A stretch of DNA of 15,431 bases from Chloroflexi bacterium RBG_13_51_52 (GCA_001796525.1 MGMT01000057.1:7610-23040); one strand, 5' to 3'. Counted from the first letter of the stretch, positions 8,265 through 15,431 are shown. Made by a program: numbers and translations. Notes: generated from the sequence alone by a model not told the origin.

Positions 8265-9161
8265 TTACAAGGTGCCCCTGAGTCTGGGGTCAACCGCGTC
8301 TCTTAGACCATCCCCGACCATATTGAGTGAAAATACGATGAGCATAATAGCTATGCCGGGTGCCACGGAAAGCATAGGATTTGATGTCAGACGGTTATAC
8401 CCCGCACTAACCATGGAGCCCCAGGCGGCATCGGGTGCTTGAATTCCAATACCGAGAAAGCTGAGGCCAGCTTCCATCAAAATGACCATACCTATGTTCA
8501 TGGTGGCCAGAATTACCAGCGGCGGAAAGGCGTTTGGTACAATATGGTTCCACATCAAATGCCAATTAGTAAAACCCAACGACCGCCCGGCGATGATATA
8601 ATCATTTTCCTTAATGATGAGAGTCTGAGCACACATGACCCTGGCGAAAGTAGGTATGCTGGCAACGCCGAGGGCTATTATTATATTTTTCATTCCCCCG
8701 CCAAGCACAGCCGCGATAACAAGTGCAAGCAATAGCATCGGGAATCCCATAAGCGCATCTATGCATCTCATGATTATCGTCTGGATCCAACCACCGAAGT
8801 AGCCTGCAATTAAACCTAAAATAGTGCCACATACTGCCGCTATTAAAATGGTGGCGCTGCCAACAATCAAAGTGGGTCTAATGCCATAGATCAGGCGGCT
8901 TAGCACATCTCTACCTGCCGTATCGGTGCCCAGGAGGTGCTCGCCGGAAGGCTGAGCCAAGACCTGTTGCAGGTTTATTTGCTTATAATCGTAGGGTGCT
9001 ATCAAGTCGGCAAAAATAGCTATGAGAACATATAATGCCAGTACGATAAGCCCGAATAATACTACCTTACGCCCGAAAAATACTCTGGCAAAACGCCGCC
9101 ACCCGGACATTGGAGGGCGTTCTTCCATGAACTTTTCCTGGCGCTTTCGCCGCTGTTTCAT
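8265..9161 (-). CDS. dppC: ABC importer inner-membrane permease, DppC/OppC type, second operon
   Basis: Second permease subunit of the minus-strand importer. With the start chosen here the protein has 298 residues: a basic N-terminus (MKQRRKRQEK), WRRFARVFFGRK, a long first helix, the family motif LLGTDTAGRDVLSR, the BPD_transp_1 helices with an EAA loop near ENDYIIAGRSLGF, and the C-terminal DGLRDAVDPRLRG. I chose ATG at 9161 because GGAG lies 8 nt upstream and the start then falls 13 nt after the dppB stop. The frame is open back to an ATG at 9224, which would overlap dppB by 50 nt and add 21 residues that do not look like an OppC N-terminus. It is paralogous to the protein at 3153-4058. 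Confidence 0.91.
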   Translation of the reverse strand: MKQRRKRQEKFMEERPPMSGWRRFARVFFGRKVVLFGLIVLALYVLIAIFADLIAPYDYKQINLQQVLAQPSGEHLLGTDTAGRDVLSRLIYGIRPTLIVGSATILIAAVCGTILGLIAGYFGGWIQTIIMRCIDALMGFPMLLLALVIAAVLGGGMKNIIIALGVASIPTFARVMCAQTLIIKENDYIIAGRSLGFTNWHLMWNHIVPNAFPPLVILATMNIGMVILMEAGLSFLGIGIQAPDAAWGSMVSAGYNRLTSNPMLSVAPGIAIMLIVFSLNMVGDGLRDAVDPRLRGTL

Positions 9162-9174
9162 TGTTTCCGCTCCA

Positions 9175-10131
9175 TTAATCGTACCGTACCCTTGGGTCAA
9201 GCCAACCGTAGGAGATATCAACAATCAGGTTCGTTAAAACAACTATTATTCCGATGACAAGCACACAACCCTGAACAACCATATAGTCCTTACCAAAAGT
9301 AGCATCCACCAGTAATCTGCCCATGCCCGGAATGGCAAATACCTGCTCGATAAGCACCGCGCCACCGAAGATAAAACGAACCTGCAAGCCCATTACTGTT
9401 ATCACGGGGATAAGGCTGTTTTTCAGGGCATGTTTGAGTATTATTACTCTTTCTTTTAATCCCTTTGACCAGGCGGTGCGTATGTAGTCCTGGCGGATAA
9501 CTTCCAGCATACTAGTCCGTGTCAGGCGCGCATTTGAGCCCATGCTACCGATCATGAGGCAGATCACCGGCATTATTAGCTTTTTAGTGCTAAGCCAGAA
9601 ATCATCAAATGGTGAAGTGAAGCCAGCGATTGGAAGCCAACCTAGAGAAACACCGAAAATGAGTATCATTATAATACCCAGCCAGAAGATGGGTATGGTG
9701 ATGGCTGTGTTTGCCGCCAGCGTTGCCACCGTGTCTGCCCATTTACCCCGTCTCACGGCAGCGATTATTCCGAGTGAAATCCCAATGGTGGAACTAAAGA
9801 AAAAGGCTAATACACCGAGATAAATAGTTACAGGCATACGTTGCGAGATAAGAAGAAGCACATCCGCTTTAAAGTGAAATGATTTCCCCCAATCTCCCTG
9901 GAAGACATTGCCCAGCCACTTGAAATATTGTACTAATATTCCCTGGTCCAGACCCAACTCTTGCCTGGCCTGATCTAACGCCTCCGGGGAAAGCGCTTGG
10001 ATGTCAGTAGCACCCAAATACATCAGGAGCGGATCACCGGGCACAAAACGCATTACGCCGTAAACAATAAAGGTTAACAGGAGTAAAATGAACACAGCCT
10101 GAATCAGACGTTTAATAATATATGTGATCAC
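9175..10131 (-). CDS. dppB: ABC importer inner-membrane permease, DppB/OppB type, second operon
   Basis: First permease subunit of the minus-strand importer. The 318-residue product has an N-terminal helix leading to RFVPGDP, a soluble extracytoplasmic loop, a BPD_transp_1 core with several helices, an EAA loop containing EVIRQDYIRTAWSKGLKE, and the terminus YGWLDPRVRYD. Its length equals that of the first-operon DppB, with the same EAA loop sequence except for one residue over about 15. The start is GTG at 10131 with no strong Shine-Dalgarno, matching the weak start of the first-operon dppB. It begins 172 nt after the binding-protein gene, separated by a strong hairpin, and dppC follows after 13 nt. 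Confidence 0.92.
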   Translation of the reverse strand: MITYIIKRLIQAVFILLLLTFIVYGVMRFVPGDPLLMYLGATDIQALSPEALDQARQELGLDQGILVQYFKWLGNVFQGDWGKSFHFKADVLLLISQRMPVTIYLGVLAFFFSSTIGISLGIIAAVRRGKWADTVATLAANTAITIPIFWLGIIMILIFGVSLGWLPIAGFTSPFDDFWLSTKKLIMPVICLMIGSMGSNARLTRTSMLEVIRQDYIRTAWSKGLKERVIILKHALKNSLIPVITVMGLQVRFIFGGAVLIEQVFAIPGMGRLLVDATFGKDYMVVQGCVLVIGIIVVLTNLIVDISYGWLDPRVRYD

Positions 10132-10247
10132 TTTTAACTATTCCGTGCTTTCTGGTAATCAAAAAACAGGTATAATCCATTATTTGATAGTTTGAAAACC
10201 TTTATATACTACCAATCCGGATATATAACTCTTTAACGCCAGTTCTA

Positions 10248-10278
10248 ATTCACCCCCGGGAATAACCCGGGGGTGAAT
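10248..10278 (-). terminator. Perfect 13-bp hairpin between the binding-protein gene and dppB, second operon
   Basis: ATTCACCCCCGGG (10248-10260) and its exact complement (10266-10278) flank a 5-nt loop, 25 nt after the stop of the minus-strand binding-protein gene. It is very GC-rich at the loop side. No U-tract follows on the minus strand (TAGAACT), so full termination is unlikely. Partial termination or mRNA 3'-end protection is the likelier role, as for the equivalent hairpin at 1928-1963. The rest of 10132-10303 holds nothing else I can support. Confidence 0.62.
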
Positions 10279-10303
10279 CTCTTGTTTCCTATTTAGTTAT
10301 CGC

Positions 10304-11944
10304 TTAATGCTCTTCCATCCAGCATAAATTCGCGTTCCAAACCTTGGTACTATATGATATCCAGTCGCTGTGAACATAGTCGGCAAACACGGCTGTGTCA
10401 GGCCAGTCCATCATGTAAATACCTACAGCATCGTCCATTGCCTGGTGGGATAACGCAATATATGCAGCTCTGATGGTCTCCTGGGTGGTTGAAGCTTCCA
10501 ATGCAGCATGAAGAGCACACATTTCGGGTGTCGTAACCGTGCTGTAATTCCACTTGGGAATTCCTGGGGCTGAACACCTGTAATCACGAATAGCTACGAA
10601 GGTAGATATAGGTTCGTTCGGAATGCCCGAAATAAACAGGGTGCCTTCCGGCCAGCCATTCAATAAAAACGTCATGTACTGCCCTGGTGATATGAATTCT
10701 ATACTCGCTGTGATGTTTACTTCAGCTAACATGGACTGTACCATGACGGCCATGTCACCCCATCGCCCGGTAATCGAGCGGACGTAGATGGTGGTTTCGA
10801 ATCCAGCCTCCAACCCTGCATCTGCCAGGAGCTGTCTTGCCGTCGCAACATCATACTTCCTTCCCCAGCCCTCGCGGTAAGCCGGATCGCCGGGAATAGG
10901 TGCCTGATACATGACTTCAACTTCAGGGCTGCCGAGGGAAATTGCTGCAACTATCGCCTCACGGTCAATGGCATATTCTATAGCCTCACGCACTTTCTTG
11001 TCATAGAAGACCGAGGTCTCATCTTTAGCGCTCGGCCATATGCCTTCCGGGGTATGGTGCTTGCAATATCGGGCGTAAAAGCCATCCATGGCGTCCATTT
11101 CCAGTGTTTCCTTGAACTCGGAGTAAACATACACATCAGCCTCTCCCGCCTCCATCATAGCCTTGGAAACAGTGGCGTCCGGTATGATGAGATATTCTAC
11201 AGCTTCGAGATAGGGCTTGCCGGCCCAGTAATCATCGAACCTTTCGAATTTCACATGTGAGCCCAGCACAGCCTCAACAAACTTGAATGGCCCCGTGCCC
11301 ACTGGATGCTGCATAGCCCAATCTTTGCCACCGTTAGCTTCATAGGCAGTAGGAGATATGTAATAAATACCGGTTGCTATTTCCACCATAAACGTGCCCT
11401 TGGGATTATTGAAATTATACTGTATGGTGTACTCGTCTAGAACATCTATTGACTCCACATCATTAAACGTTGCAGAAGTACCTGCCGCGATGAAGAGATC
11501 AGCGTTCCATTTTGCAGCCTCGGCATTCCAGGGCGTGCCGTCGTGAAATTTCACACCCTCTCTAAGGTGAAAGGTCCAGGTCTTCATGTCATTTGTATCT
11601 TCCCAGGACGTGGCCAGAATACCCTGATAATCCTGGCTCTCCCACACGTCCGGAGCATATATCGCCAGTCTTTCAAGGACGCAGTATTGAAAGTAAGTTG
11701 CTCTGCCGGCTGACTGCGGCGGGTAGCCAAGAACAGTGGGATCCATCGGGGTAATGATACGTAAGGTGCCACCGTACCTTGGTTCTGCAGTCGGTGGTGT
11801 AGTAGTAGCGGCAGTGGTAGTAGTCGGGGGAGTGGTAGTAGTTGGAGGAGTGGTGGCGGTTGTTGTTGCGGATTCGCCACAACTACCCAAAATTATGCTT
11901 ATCAACATTATGGCAATTACCAACGCCGTCATAAAGCGTTTCAT
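10304..11944 (-). CDS. Solute-binding lipoprotein of a peptide/nickel-type ABC importer (SBP family 5), second operon
   Basis: Binding protein for the second importer and first gene of the minus-strand operon. The 546-residue product has a signal peptide with lipobox L-G-S-C (residues 19-22), so Cys22 should be lipidated, then a Thr/Pro/Ala tether to about residue 54. The mature part opens with YGGTLRI and shows the SBP_bac_5 motifs WTFHLREGVKFHDGTP, GTGPF and IEYAIDRE. The start is ATG at 11944, 6 nt after a near-perfect AAGGAGGTGA (11951-11960). Outside the framework motifs it differs strongly from the first-operon binding protein, including a C-terminal half with several Cys and Trp residues, so a different ligand is likely. 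The ligand itself cannot be predicted. Confidence 0.93.
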   Translation of the reverse strand: MKRFMTALVIAIMLISIILGSCGESATTTATTPPTTTTPPTTTTAATTTPPTAEPRYGGTLRIITPMDPTVLGYPPQSAGRATYFQYCVLERLAIYAPDVWESQDYQGILATSWEDTNDMKTWTFHLREGVKFHDGTPWNAEAAKWNADLFIAAGTSATFNDVESIDVLDEYTIQYNFNNPKGTFMVEIATGIYYISPTAYEANGGKDWAMQHPVGTGPFKFVEAVLGSHVKFERFDDYWAGKPYLEAVEYLIIPDATVSKAMMEAGEADVYVYSEFKETLEMDAMDGFYARYCKHHTPEGIWPSAKDETSVFYDKKVREAIEYAIDREAIVAAISLGSPEVEVMYQAPIPGDPAYREGWGRKYDVATARQLLADAGLEAGFETTIYVRSITGRWGDMAVMVQSMLAEVNITASIEFISPGQYMTFLLNGWPEGTLFISGIPNEPISTFVAIRDYRCSAPGIPKWNYSTVTTPEMCALHAALEASTTQETIRAAYIALSHQAMDDAVGIYMMDWPDTAVFADYVHSDWISYSTKVWNANLCWMEEH

Positions 11945-11969
11945 TTCACTTCACCTCCTTGTTAGTACC

Positions 11970-12017
11970 GTGAGTTCGATAATTCACATATTTTAGGAAA
12001 ATTCACATATAACTCAC
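11970..12017. promoter_or_regulatory. Cluster of GTGA(A/G)TT half-sites upstream of the second operon
   Basis: Four related 7-mers lie within 48 bp. GTGAGTT (11970-11976) faces AATTCAC (11981-11987) as an inverted pair with a 4-bp centre. Further copies in direct orientation are AATTCAC (12000-12006) and AACTCAC (12011-12017). The 11-mer AATTCACATAT is exactly repeated at 11981 and 12000. The cluster overlaps the expected start point of a possible second minus-strand promoter (CTGATA 12046-12051, 16-bp spacer, TATAAA 12024-12029). This looks like an operator for the binding-protein gene, but no regulator gene is in the window. Confidence 0.42.
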
Positions 12018-12111
12018 CTCACTTTTATATTTTTTTATGATCTTGTATCAGGCATCTGTCTAAAGATATATATATAAAGTATAAGTCTAGCACCTAATAC
12101 GGATGTTTGAG

Positions 12112-12140
12112 ACTATATAACTATTTAAAGAAAAAGTCAA
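12112..12140 (-). promoter_or_regulatory. Sigma-70-type promoter for the second importer operon
   Basis: On the minus strand TTGACT (12135-12140) and TATAGT (12112-12117) are separated by 17 bp; each matches the consensus at five of six positions. The predicted start is near 12105, giving a leader of about 160 nt before the binding-protein gene at 11944. It is the best promoter match in this divergent region. Confidence 0.6.
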
Positions 12141-12195
12141 CCCCCTTTTCCTTTGGAATCTCGATTAAACACCTACTGAACTTAATTGCCGTCAT
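12121..12195 (-). CDS. Possible 24-residue ORF with a good ribosome binding site
   Basis: On the minus strand ATG at 12195 is preceded by AAGGAG (12205-12210) with a 9-nt spacer and runs 24 codons to TAG. The peptide is small and mixed basic/aromatic (it ends VDFFFK). It has no membrane segment and no run of a single amino acid that would suggest attenuation. Its 3' part covers the -35 and spacer of the predicted binding-protein promoter, so it would have to come from a separate transcript started further upstream. It could be a leader peptide, a gene remnant or chance; I recognise no family. Confidence 0.2.
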   Translation of the reverse strand: MTAIKFSRCLIEIPKEKGVDFFFK

Positions 12196-12308
12196 TTTTA
12201 ATATCTCCTTTTTTTTATTATCATGGAATGAATAGACAATGTTGTTAACAGTTTTCGTTGAATTATCGACATACATTCAGCCATTGGAGAAAAGAAACTC
12301 ACCCCGAT

Positions 12309-12338
12309 TTGCCTTTGTTGCTTTTAAGATGATATAGT
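12309..12338 (+). promoter_or_regulatory. Possible promoter for the redox operon
   Basis: TTGCCT (12309-12314) and TATAGT (12333-12338) are separated by 18 bp. The predicted start, near 12345, would give a short leader with AGGGGG (12355-12360) just before ATG 12366, which agrees with the start chosen for the flavoprotein gene. The -35 match is only moderate. Confidence 0.38.
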
Positions 12339-12365
12339 TTGATGCTAAAGAAAAAGGGGGCGACA

Positions 12366-13832
12366 ATGATTGCAGAAGATAAGCTGGTAGAAATAGTCGG
12401 TGCTGGCAATATAAACCGCGAACAGACGATTTTAAAAGAATATTCCCACGACATGAGCTTTGTTTCCCCAATAATGCCGGAATTGGTGGTACGACCGCGG
12501 AATACCACGGAAATTCAACGGATTGTCAACCTGTGCAGGCAAAGGCAGACTCCATTAGTACCGGTTAGCTCGGGGGGGCCGCATTTCCGCGGCGATACAG
12601 TTCCAGGCACCGGTGGAGCTATTATGGTGGATTTAAGCGGGATGAAGAAAATCATCCGCGTCAGCCGCAAACACCGCGTCGCCATGTTCGAACCGGGGGT
12701 AACCTTCGAAGAGCTAATAAAAGCTGTAGCGAAAGAAGGACTCCGACTTAACATGCCACTGCTGCCTCGCCTGACAAAATCGGTAGTAGGCAGCATGTTG
12801 GAAAGGGAGCCGGTGATTATGCCGAAATACCACTGGGACATTGCCGACCCACTGGCCTGTACCGAGGTTATCATGGGCACCGGTGACATGATACGTACCG
12901 GGGCAGCTGCCGGGGCCGGCACCATCGAGGAACAATGGGCTGCCGGAGGCGCCCAGAAAGAAGCAGCCGGGCCTTCTTCGGCTTCATGGTACCGTGTTGT
13001 ACAGGGTTCCCAGGGAACAATGGGTATCGTTACCTGGGCATCAGCCAGATGTGAAATCATTCCTAAACTGGAAGAGCCATTCCTGCTAGGTTCAGCAAGA
13101 CTCGATAAAATTATTGATGCAGCACACTGGCTGATACGACGCCGGCTGGTAAACGAGTGCTTTATTTTAAACAATACTGACCTGGAATCAATCATGGCAA
13201 GGAAAGGCGCCGGAGACATCCGGCAGATTAAGACCAAGATACCCCCCTGGGTACTTTTTTTCAATATCGCCGCATACGACTACTTCCCGGAGGAGAGATT
13301 GGCCGGTCAGACCAGGGATATGCTGGCGATAATGCAGCGGGTCGGTTTGAACGCGGTCAAGACGCTCGGCAGCATTAAAGCTGTTGAACTGCTAAAAATG
13401 GTACAAAACCCATCCACCGAGCCGTACTGGAAGCTGCGTAATAAAGGAGGCTGTCAGGACATCTTCTTCCTGACCATCTACGATAAGCTAGATCAACTGA
13501 TTAAAGTCATGTATGATGCAGCAGATGATTCCGGTTATCCTGCTTCGGACATCGGTATCTATCTACAACCGATCGTCCAGGGTGTCAACTGCCACTGCGA
13601 GTTCAACCTTCCTTACAATCCCACCAGCCGGGAGGAAATCGCCCGGGTGAAAGAACTATCTGCAAAGGCAACCCGAAGCTTAATCGCCGCAGGAGCATTC
13701 TTCTCCAGACCGTACGGAGAACTTGCCCAATTTATCATGAGCCGTGATGCAGCTACCGTTGCCTCGCTGAAAAAGGTCAAGGCTATAGCAGATCCTGGAA
13801 ACATCATGAACCCGGGGAAACTATGTTTCTAA
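12366..13832 (+). CDS. FAD-dependent oxidase/dehydrogenase of the vanillyl-alcohol oxidase / 4-cresol dehydrogenase type
   Basis: Flavoprotein that should oxidise a hydroxylated organic substrate and pass electrons onward. The 488-residue product has an N-terminal PCMH-type FAD-binding domain (about 35-215): VRPRNTTEIQRIV, a PP-loop region SSGGPHFRGD with His73, EPGVTFEEL at 109-117, and SVVGSMLER at 139-147. The last two resemble vanillyl-alcohol oxidase and 4-cresol methylhydroxylase flavoproteins more than GlcD. A GSQGTMGIV motif follows, then a C-terminal cap domain ending in DPGNIMNPGK. The usual VAO stretch GYTPYGDH is replaced by IMPKYHWD, so the substrate may differ. ATG 12366 is chosen because AGGGGG lies 5 nt upstream; TTG 12339 and ATG 12342 are weaker. 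A CCG iron-sulfur gene follows after 29 nt. Family is fairly sure, substrate unknown. Confidence 0.85.
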   Translation: MIAEDKLVEIVGAGNINREQTILKEYSHDMSFVSPIMPELVVRPRNTTEIQRIVNLCRQRQTPLVPVSSGGPHFRGDTVPGTGGAIMVDLSGMKKIIRVSRKHRVAMFEPGVTFEELIKAVAKEGLRLNMPLLPRLTKSVVGSMLEREPVIMPKYHWDIADPLACTEVIMGTGDMIRTGAAAGAGTIEEQWAAGGAQKEAAGPSSASWYRVVQGSQGTMGIVTWASARCEIIPKLEEPFLLGSARLDKIIDAAHWLIRRRLVNECFILNNTDLESIMARKGAGDIRQIKTKIPPWVLFFNIAAYDYFPEERLAGQTRDMLAIMQRVGLNAVKTLGSIKAVELLKMVQNPSTEPYWKLRNKGGCQDIFFLTIYDKLDQLIKVMYDAADDSGYPASDIGIYLQPIVQGVNCHCEFNLPYNPTSREEIARVKELSAKATRSLIAAGAFFSRPYGELAQFIMSRDAATVASLKKVKAIADPGNIMNPGKLCF

Positions 13833-13861
13833 TATTAGATTGAGAAGCGAGGGAAAGAGAA

Positions 13862-15130
13862 ATGGCATTAACCGATTATCAGAATGACATGGAAACCTGC
13901 TGCCGCTGTTCGGCGTGCAAATTTATCCCTCTGGAAAAGGTGAATGGGTTCAATTATGTGAATGTTTGCCCCAGTATATCCAGATATGATTTCCATGCAT
14001 ACTCGGGGGGCGGTCGGCTGGGTATGGGCGTTGCTTTACTGGAAAATAAACTCGACTATTCGGACAAGCTGCTGGAGATAGTCTACAATTGCCAGATGTG
14101 CGGTGCCTGCGATACTTCCTGCAAGTACGCTATGGACATGGAAGTGCTGGACCCGATTAATGAAATCCGTAATAGCTGCGTGGAAAGCGGTCATACGGTG
14201 CCCATACTCGATAAATTGATTACCAGCCTGCGCGCCAACGGGTCGATGGTACTGACATCTGGAGCAAAGCGCGGAGATTGGGCTAAAGAGCTTAAAGTTA
14301 AAGACTACACGAAGCAAAAGGCCGAGGTAATCTATCACGCCGGCTGCCGAACTTGTTTTGACAGAGATATGTGGAATGTGGCACAATCCGCGATTAAATT
14401 GATGCAAAAGGCCGGCATCGATGTCGCCATAGCCCATGAGGAACCGTGCTGCGGCGGACGAGCATACCAGATGGGGTATAAAGAAGACGCCGTCAACCGG
14501 GCCAGTCGCAATATGGATGTCATTAAAAAATCAGGGGTTAAAACCCTGGTGACAGGCTGCGCCGAATGCTATCACGCCTTTAAAGTACTTTATGACAAGT
14601 TCGGTGTAAAGGGCAGCCTCGAAGTGTTGCATACCACGGAGTACTTCGACCGTCTTATTAAAACAGGTAAATTAAAACCGAATAAAAAGGTTGAACTATC
14701 GGTCACCTACCATGACCCCTGCCATCTGGGTCGACAGGGAGAACCCTATATCCACTGGCAGGGAAAACAAATTCCCGGACAAATCATCCTCTTTGACCCG
14801 CCTAAAGAGTTCCGCCGGGGTACCTTTGGTGTTTACGAGCCGCCGCGCGATGTTCTCAAGAGTATCCCCGGCATCAAGCTTACAGAAATGGAAAGGACCA
14901 AAGAATACGCCTGGTGCTGCGGGGCCGGTGGCGGCGTAAGGGAGAGTAACCCTGATTTTGCCAGATGGACAGCCAACGAAAGAATCAAAGAAGTCAGGGC
15001 GACCGGAACCAGTGTAATAGTATCTGCCTGTCCGGGATGTGAAACCAGCTTCAGGGATATCAATAAAGAAAACAGCGGCAGCCTGCAAGTCTATGATGTG
15101 GTTGAGTTATTAGCGCAGGCGATTTTATAA
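13862..15130 (+). CDS. Iron-sulfur CCG-domain protein, HdrD/GlcF-like electron-transfer subunit
   Basis: Soluble electron-transfer protein, the likely partner of the adjacent flavoproteins. The 422-residue product starts with a ferredoxin-like part: Cys13, 16, 19 and 36, then Cys77, 80, 83 and 87 (CX2CX2CX3C), enough for two [4Fe-4S] clusters. Two cysteine-rich CCG domains follow: Cys162, Cys196-197, Cys233, Cys236, and Cys287, Cys352-353, Cys390, Cys393. This is the HdrD/GlcF/LutA-type CCG fold, in which such Cys sets bind iron-sulfur clusters or serve thiol/quinone-linked redox chemistry. The first ferredoxin motif has an unusual CX2CX2CX16C spacing. There are no membrane helices, so it differs from DsrK/HdrE-linked membrane forms. 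ATG 13862 has a purine-rich GAGGGAAAG upstream. The next gene begins 15 nt after its stop. Confidence 0.88.
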   Translation: MALTDYQNDMETCCRCSACKFIPLEKVNGFNYVNVCPSISRYDFHAYSGGGRLGMGVALLENKLDYSDKLLEIVYNCQMCGACDTSCKYAMDMEVLDPINEIRNSCVESGHTVPILDKLITSLRANGSMVLTSGAKRGDWAKELKVKDYTKQKAEVIYHAGCRTCFDRDMWNVAQSAIKLMQKAGIDVAIAHEEPCCGGRAYQMGYKEDAVNRASRNMDVIKKSGVKTLVTGCAECYHAFKVLYDKFGVKGSLEVLHTTEYFDRLIKTGKLKPNKKVELSVTYHDPCHLGRQGEPYIHWQGKQIPGQIILFDPPKEFRRGTFGVYEPPRDVLKSIPGIKLTEMERTKEYAWCCGAGGGVRESNPDFARWTANERIKEVRATGTSVIVSACPGCETSFRDINKENSGSLQVYDVVELLAQAIL

Positions 15131-15145
15131 CGGGAGGAAATGAAG

Positions 15146-15431
15146 ATGGCTTTAACAACAAAACAGTACACAGCCTTTGAGGATATTGTAGGTCAGGATT
15201 ATATTTCCGGTGAACCGGAAATTCTTTATCCATATTCCTGGCGATCCGGCCTTTATGCCGGACTGGATAAATTCACTCCCCTCTTTGAAGCGGTCGTTCT
15301 GCCGCAGAGCACCGGGGAAGTCCAGGCCATTGTAAGGCTATGCAACAAGTTCAAATTACAATTTAAAGCCACCAGCACCAACTGGGGCCCTTATAATGAC
15401 GCCACCGGACCCGGCATAATCAAGATAGACT
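15146..15431 (+). CDS. Second FAD-binding oxidase, N-terminal part only (cut by window end)
   Basis: Start of another flavoprotein; the visible 95 codons stay open to the window edge. GGGAGG (15132-15137) lies 8 nt before ATG 15146, which I prefer to ATG 15140, only 2 nt from the Shine-Dalgarno. The segment shows the N-terminal half of a FAD_binding_4 domain: a YSWRSGLY stretch, a VVLPQSTGEVQAIVRLCN segment that aligns with VRPRNTTEIQRIVNLC of the first flavoprotein, then a TSTNWGPYND loop in place of the glycine-rich PP-loop, and GPGIIKID. It lies 15 nt after the CCG gene in the same direction, so it should be co-transcribed. GlcD/GlcE or VAO affiliation cannot be settled from this fragment. 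Confidence 0.8.
   Translation, partial: MALTTKQYTAFEDIVGQDYISGEPEILYPYSWRSGLYAGLDKFTPLFEAVVLPQSTGEVQAIVRLCNKFKLQFKATSTNWGPYNDATGPGIIKID

Noticed and set aside
9162..9224. N-terminal extension of the second-operon dppC from ATG 9224
   Set aside because: It would overlap dppB by 50 nt and add residues unlike OppC. ATG 9161 has a GGAG at good spacing just after the dppB stop.
12515..13264. 249-codon open frame on the minus strand inside the VAO-like flavoprotein gene
   Set aside because: It is antisense to a clear family protein, has no homology-like motifs, and its composition is that of a shadow frame.
1..15431. CRISPR arrays, insertion sequences, integrase or phage genes
   Set aside because: No regularly spaced repeats, transposase or recombinase coding regions are seen. 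The tRNA fragment is the only mobile-element trace.

Overview
The window looks like a chromosomal stretch of an anaerobic bacterium, most plausibly a Dehalococcoidia-type Chloroflexota. This is inferred from protein style, not proven: both solute-binding lipoproteins carry long Thr/Pro linkers after the lipobox, which I associate with that group, the GC content looks moderate, several genes use TTG or GTG starts, and a flavoprotein sits beside an HdrD-like CCG iron-sulfur protein. No rRNA or other taxonomic marker is present.

Layout. From 1 to about 6150 there is a complete plus-strand peptide/nickel-type (Dpp/Opp family) ABC importer operon: promoter, solute-binding lipoprotein, strong hairpin, dppB, dppC, dppD, dppF, intrinsic terminator. 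From 6241 to 11944 a second complete operon of the same family and the same gene order runs on the minus strand, so the two converge tail to tail. The ATPases and permeases of the two operons are close relatives (DppF pair roughly 70% identical by eye). The two binding proteins are much more diverged, which suggests different ligands on similar import machinery. Between the operons, at 6152-6200, lies an isolated 3' fragment of a tRNA-Val(UAC) gene ending in CCA, a typical trace of site-specific integration.

From 11945 to 12365 is a divergent regulatory region. It holds a good minus-strand promoter for the second importer, a cluster of GTGA(A/G)TT half-sites, a possible 24-codon ORF with a good ribosome binding site, and a possible plus-strand promoter. 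From 12366 to the window end runs a plus-strand redox operon: a vanillyl-alcohol-oxidase/4-cresol-dehydrogenase-like FAD protein, a soluble protein with two [4Fe-4S] binding motifs and two CCG domains (HdrD/GlcF type), and the start of a second FAD-binding oxidase cut by the window edge.

Together the genes suggest uptake of small organic molecules by two specialised importers. They may be followed by flavin-dependent oxidation of a hydroxylated, possibly aromatic, substrate whose electrons pass to the CCG protein and on to a quinone or heterodisulfide-like acceptor. The link between transporters and oxidase rests only on adjacency. The most unusual parts are the flavoprotein/CCG/flavoprotein triad, the tRNA fragment at the operon junction, and the matching strong hairpin placed between the binding-protein gene and dppB in both operons.
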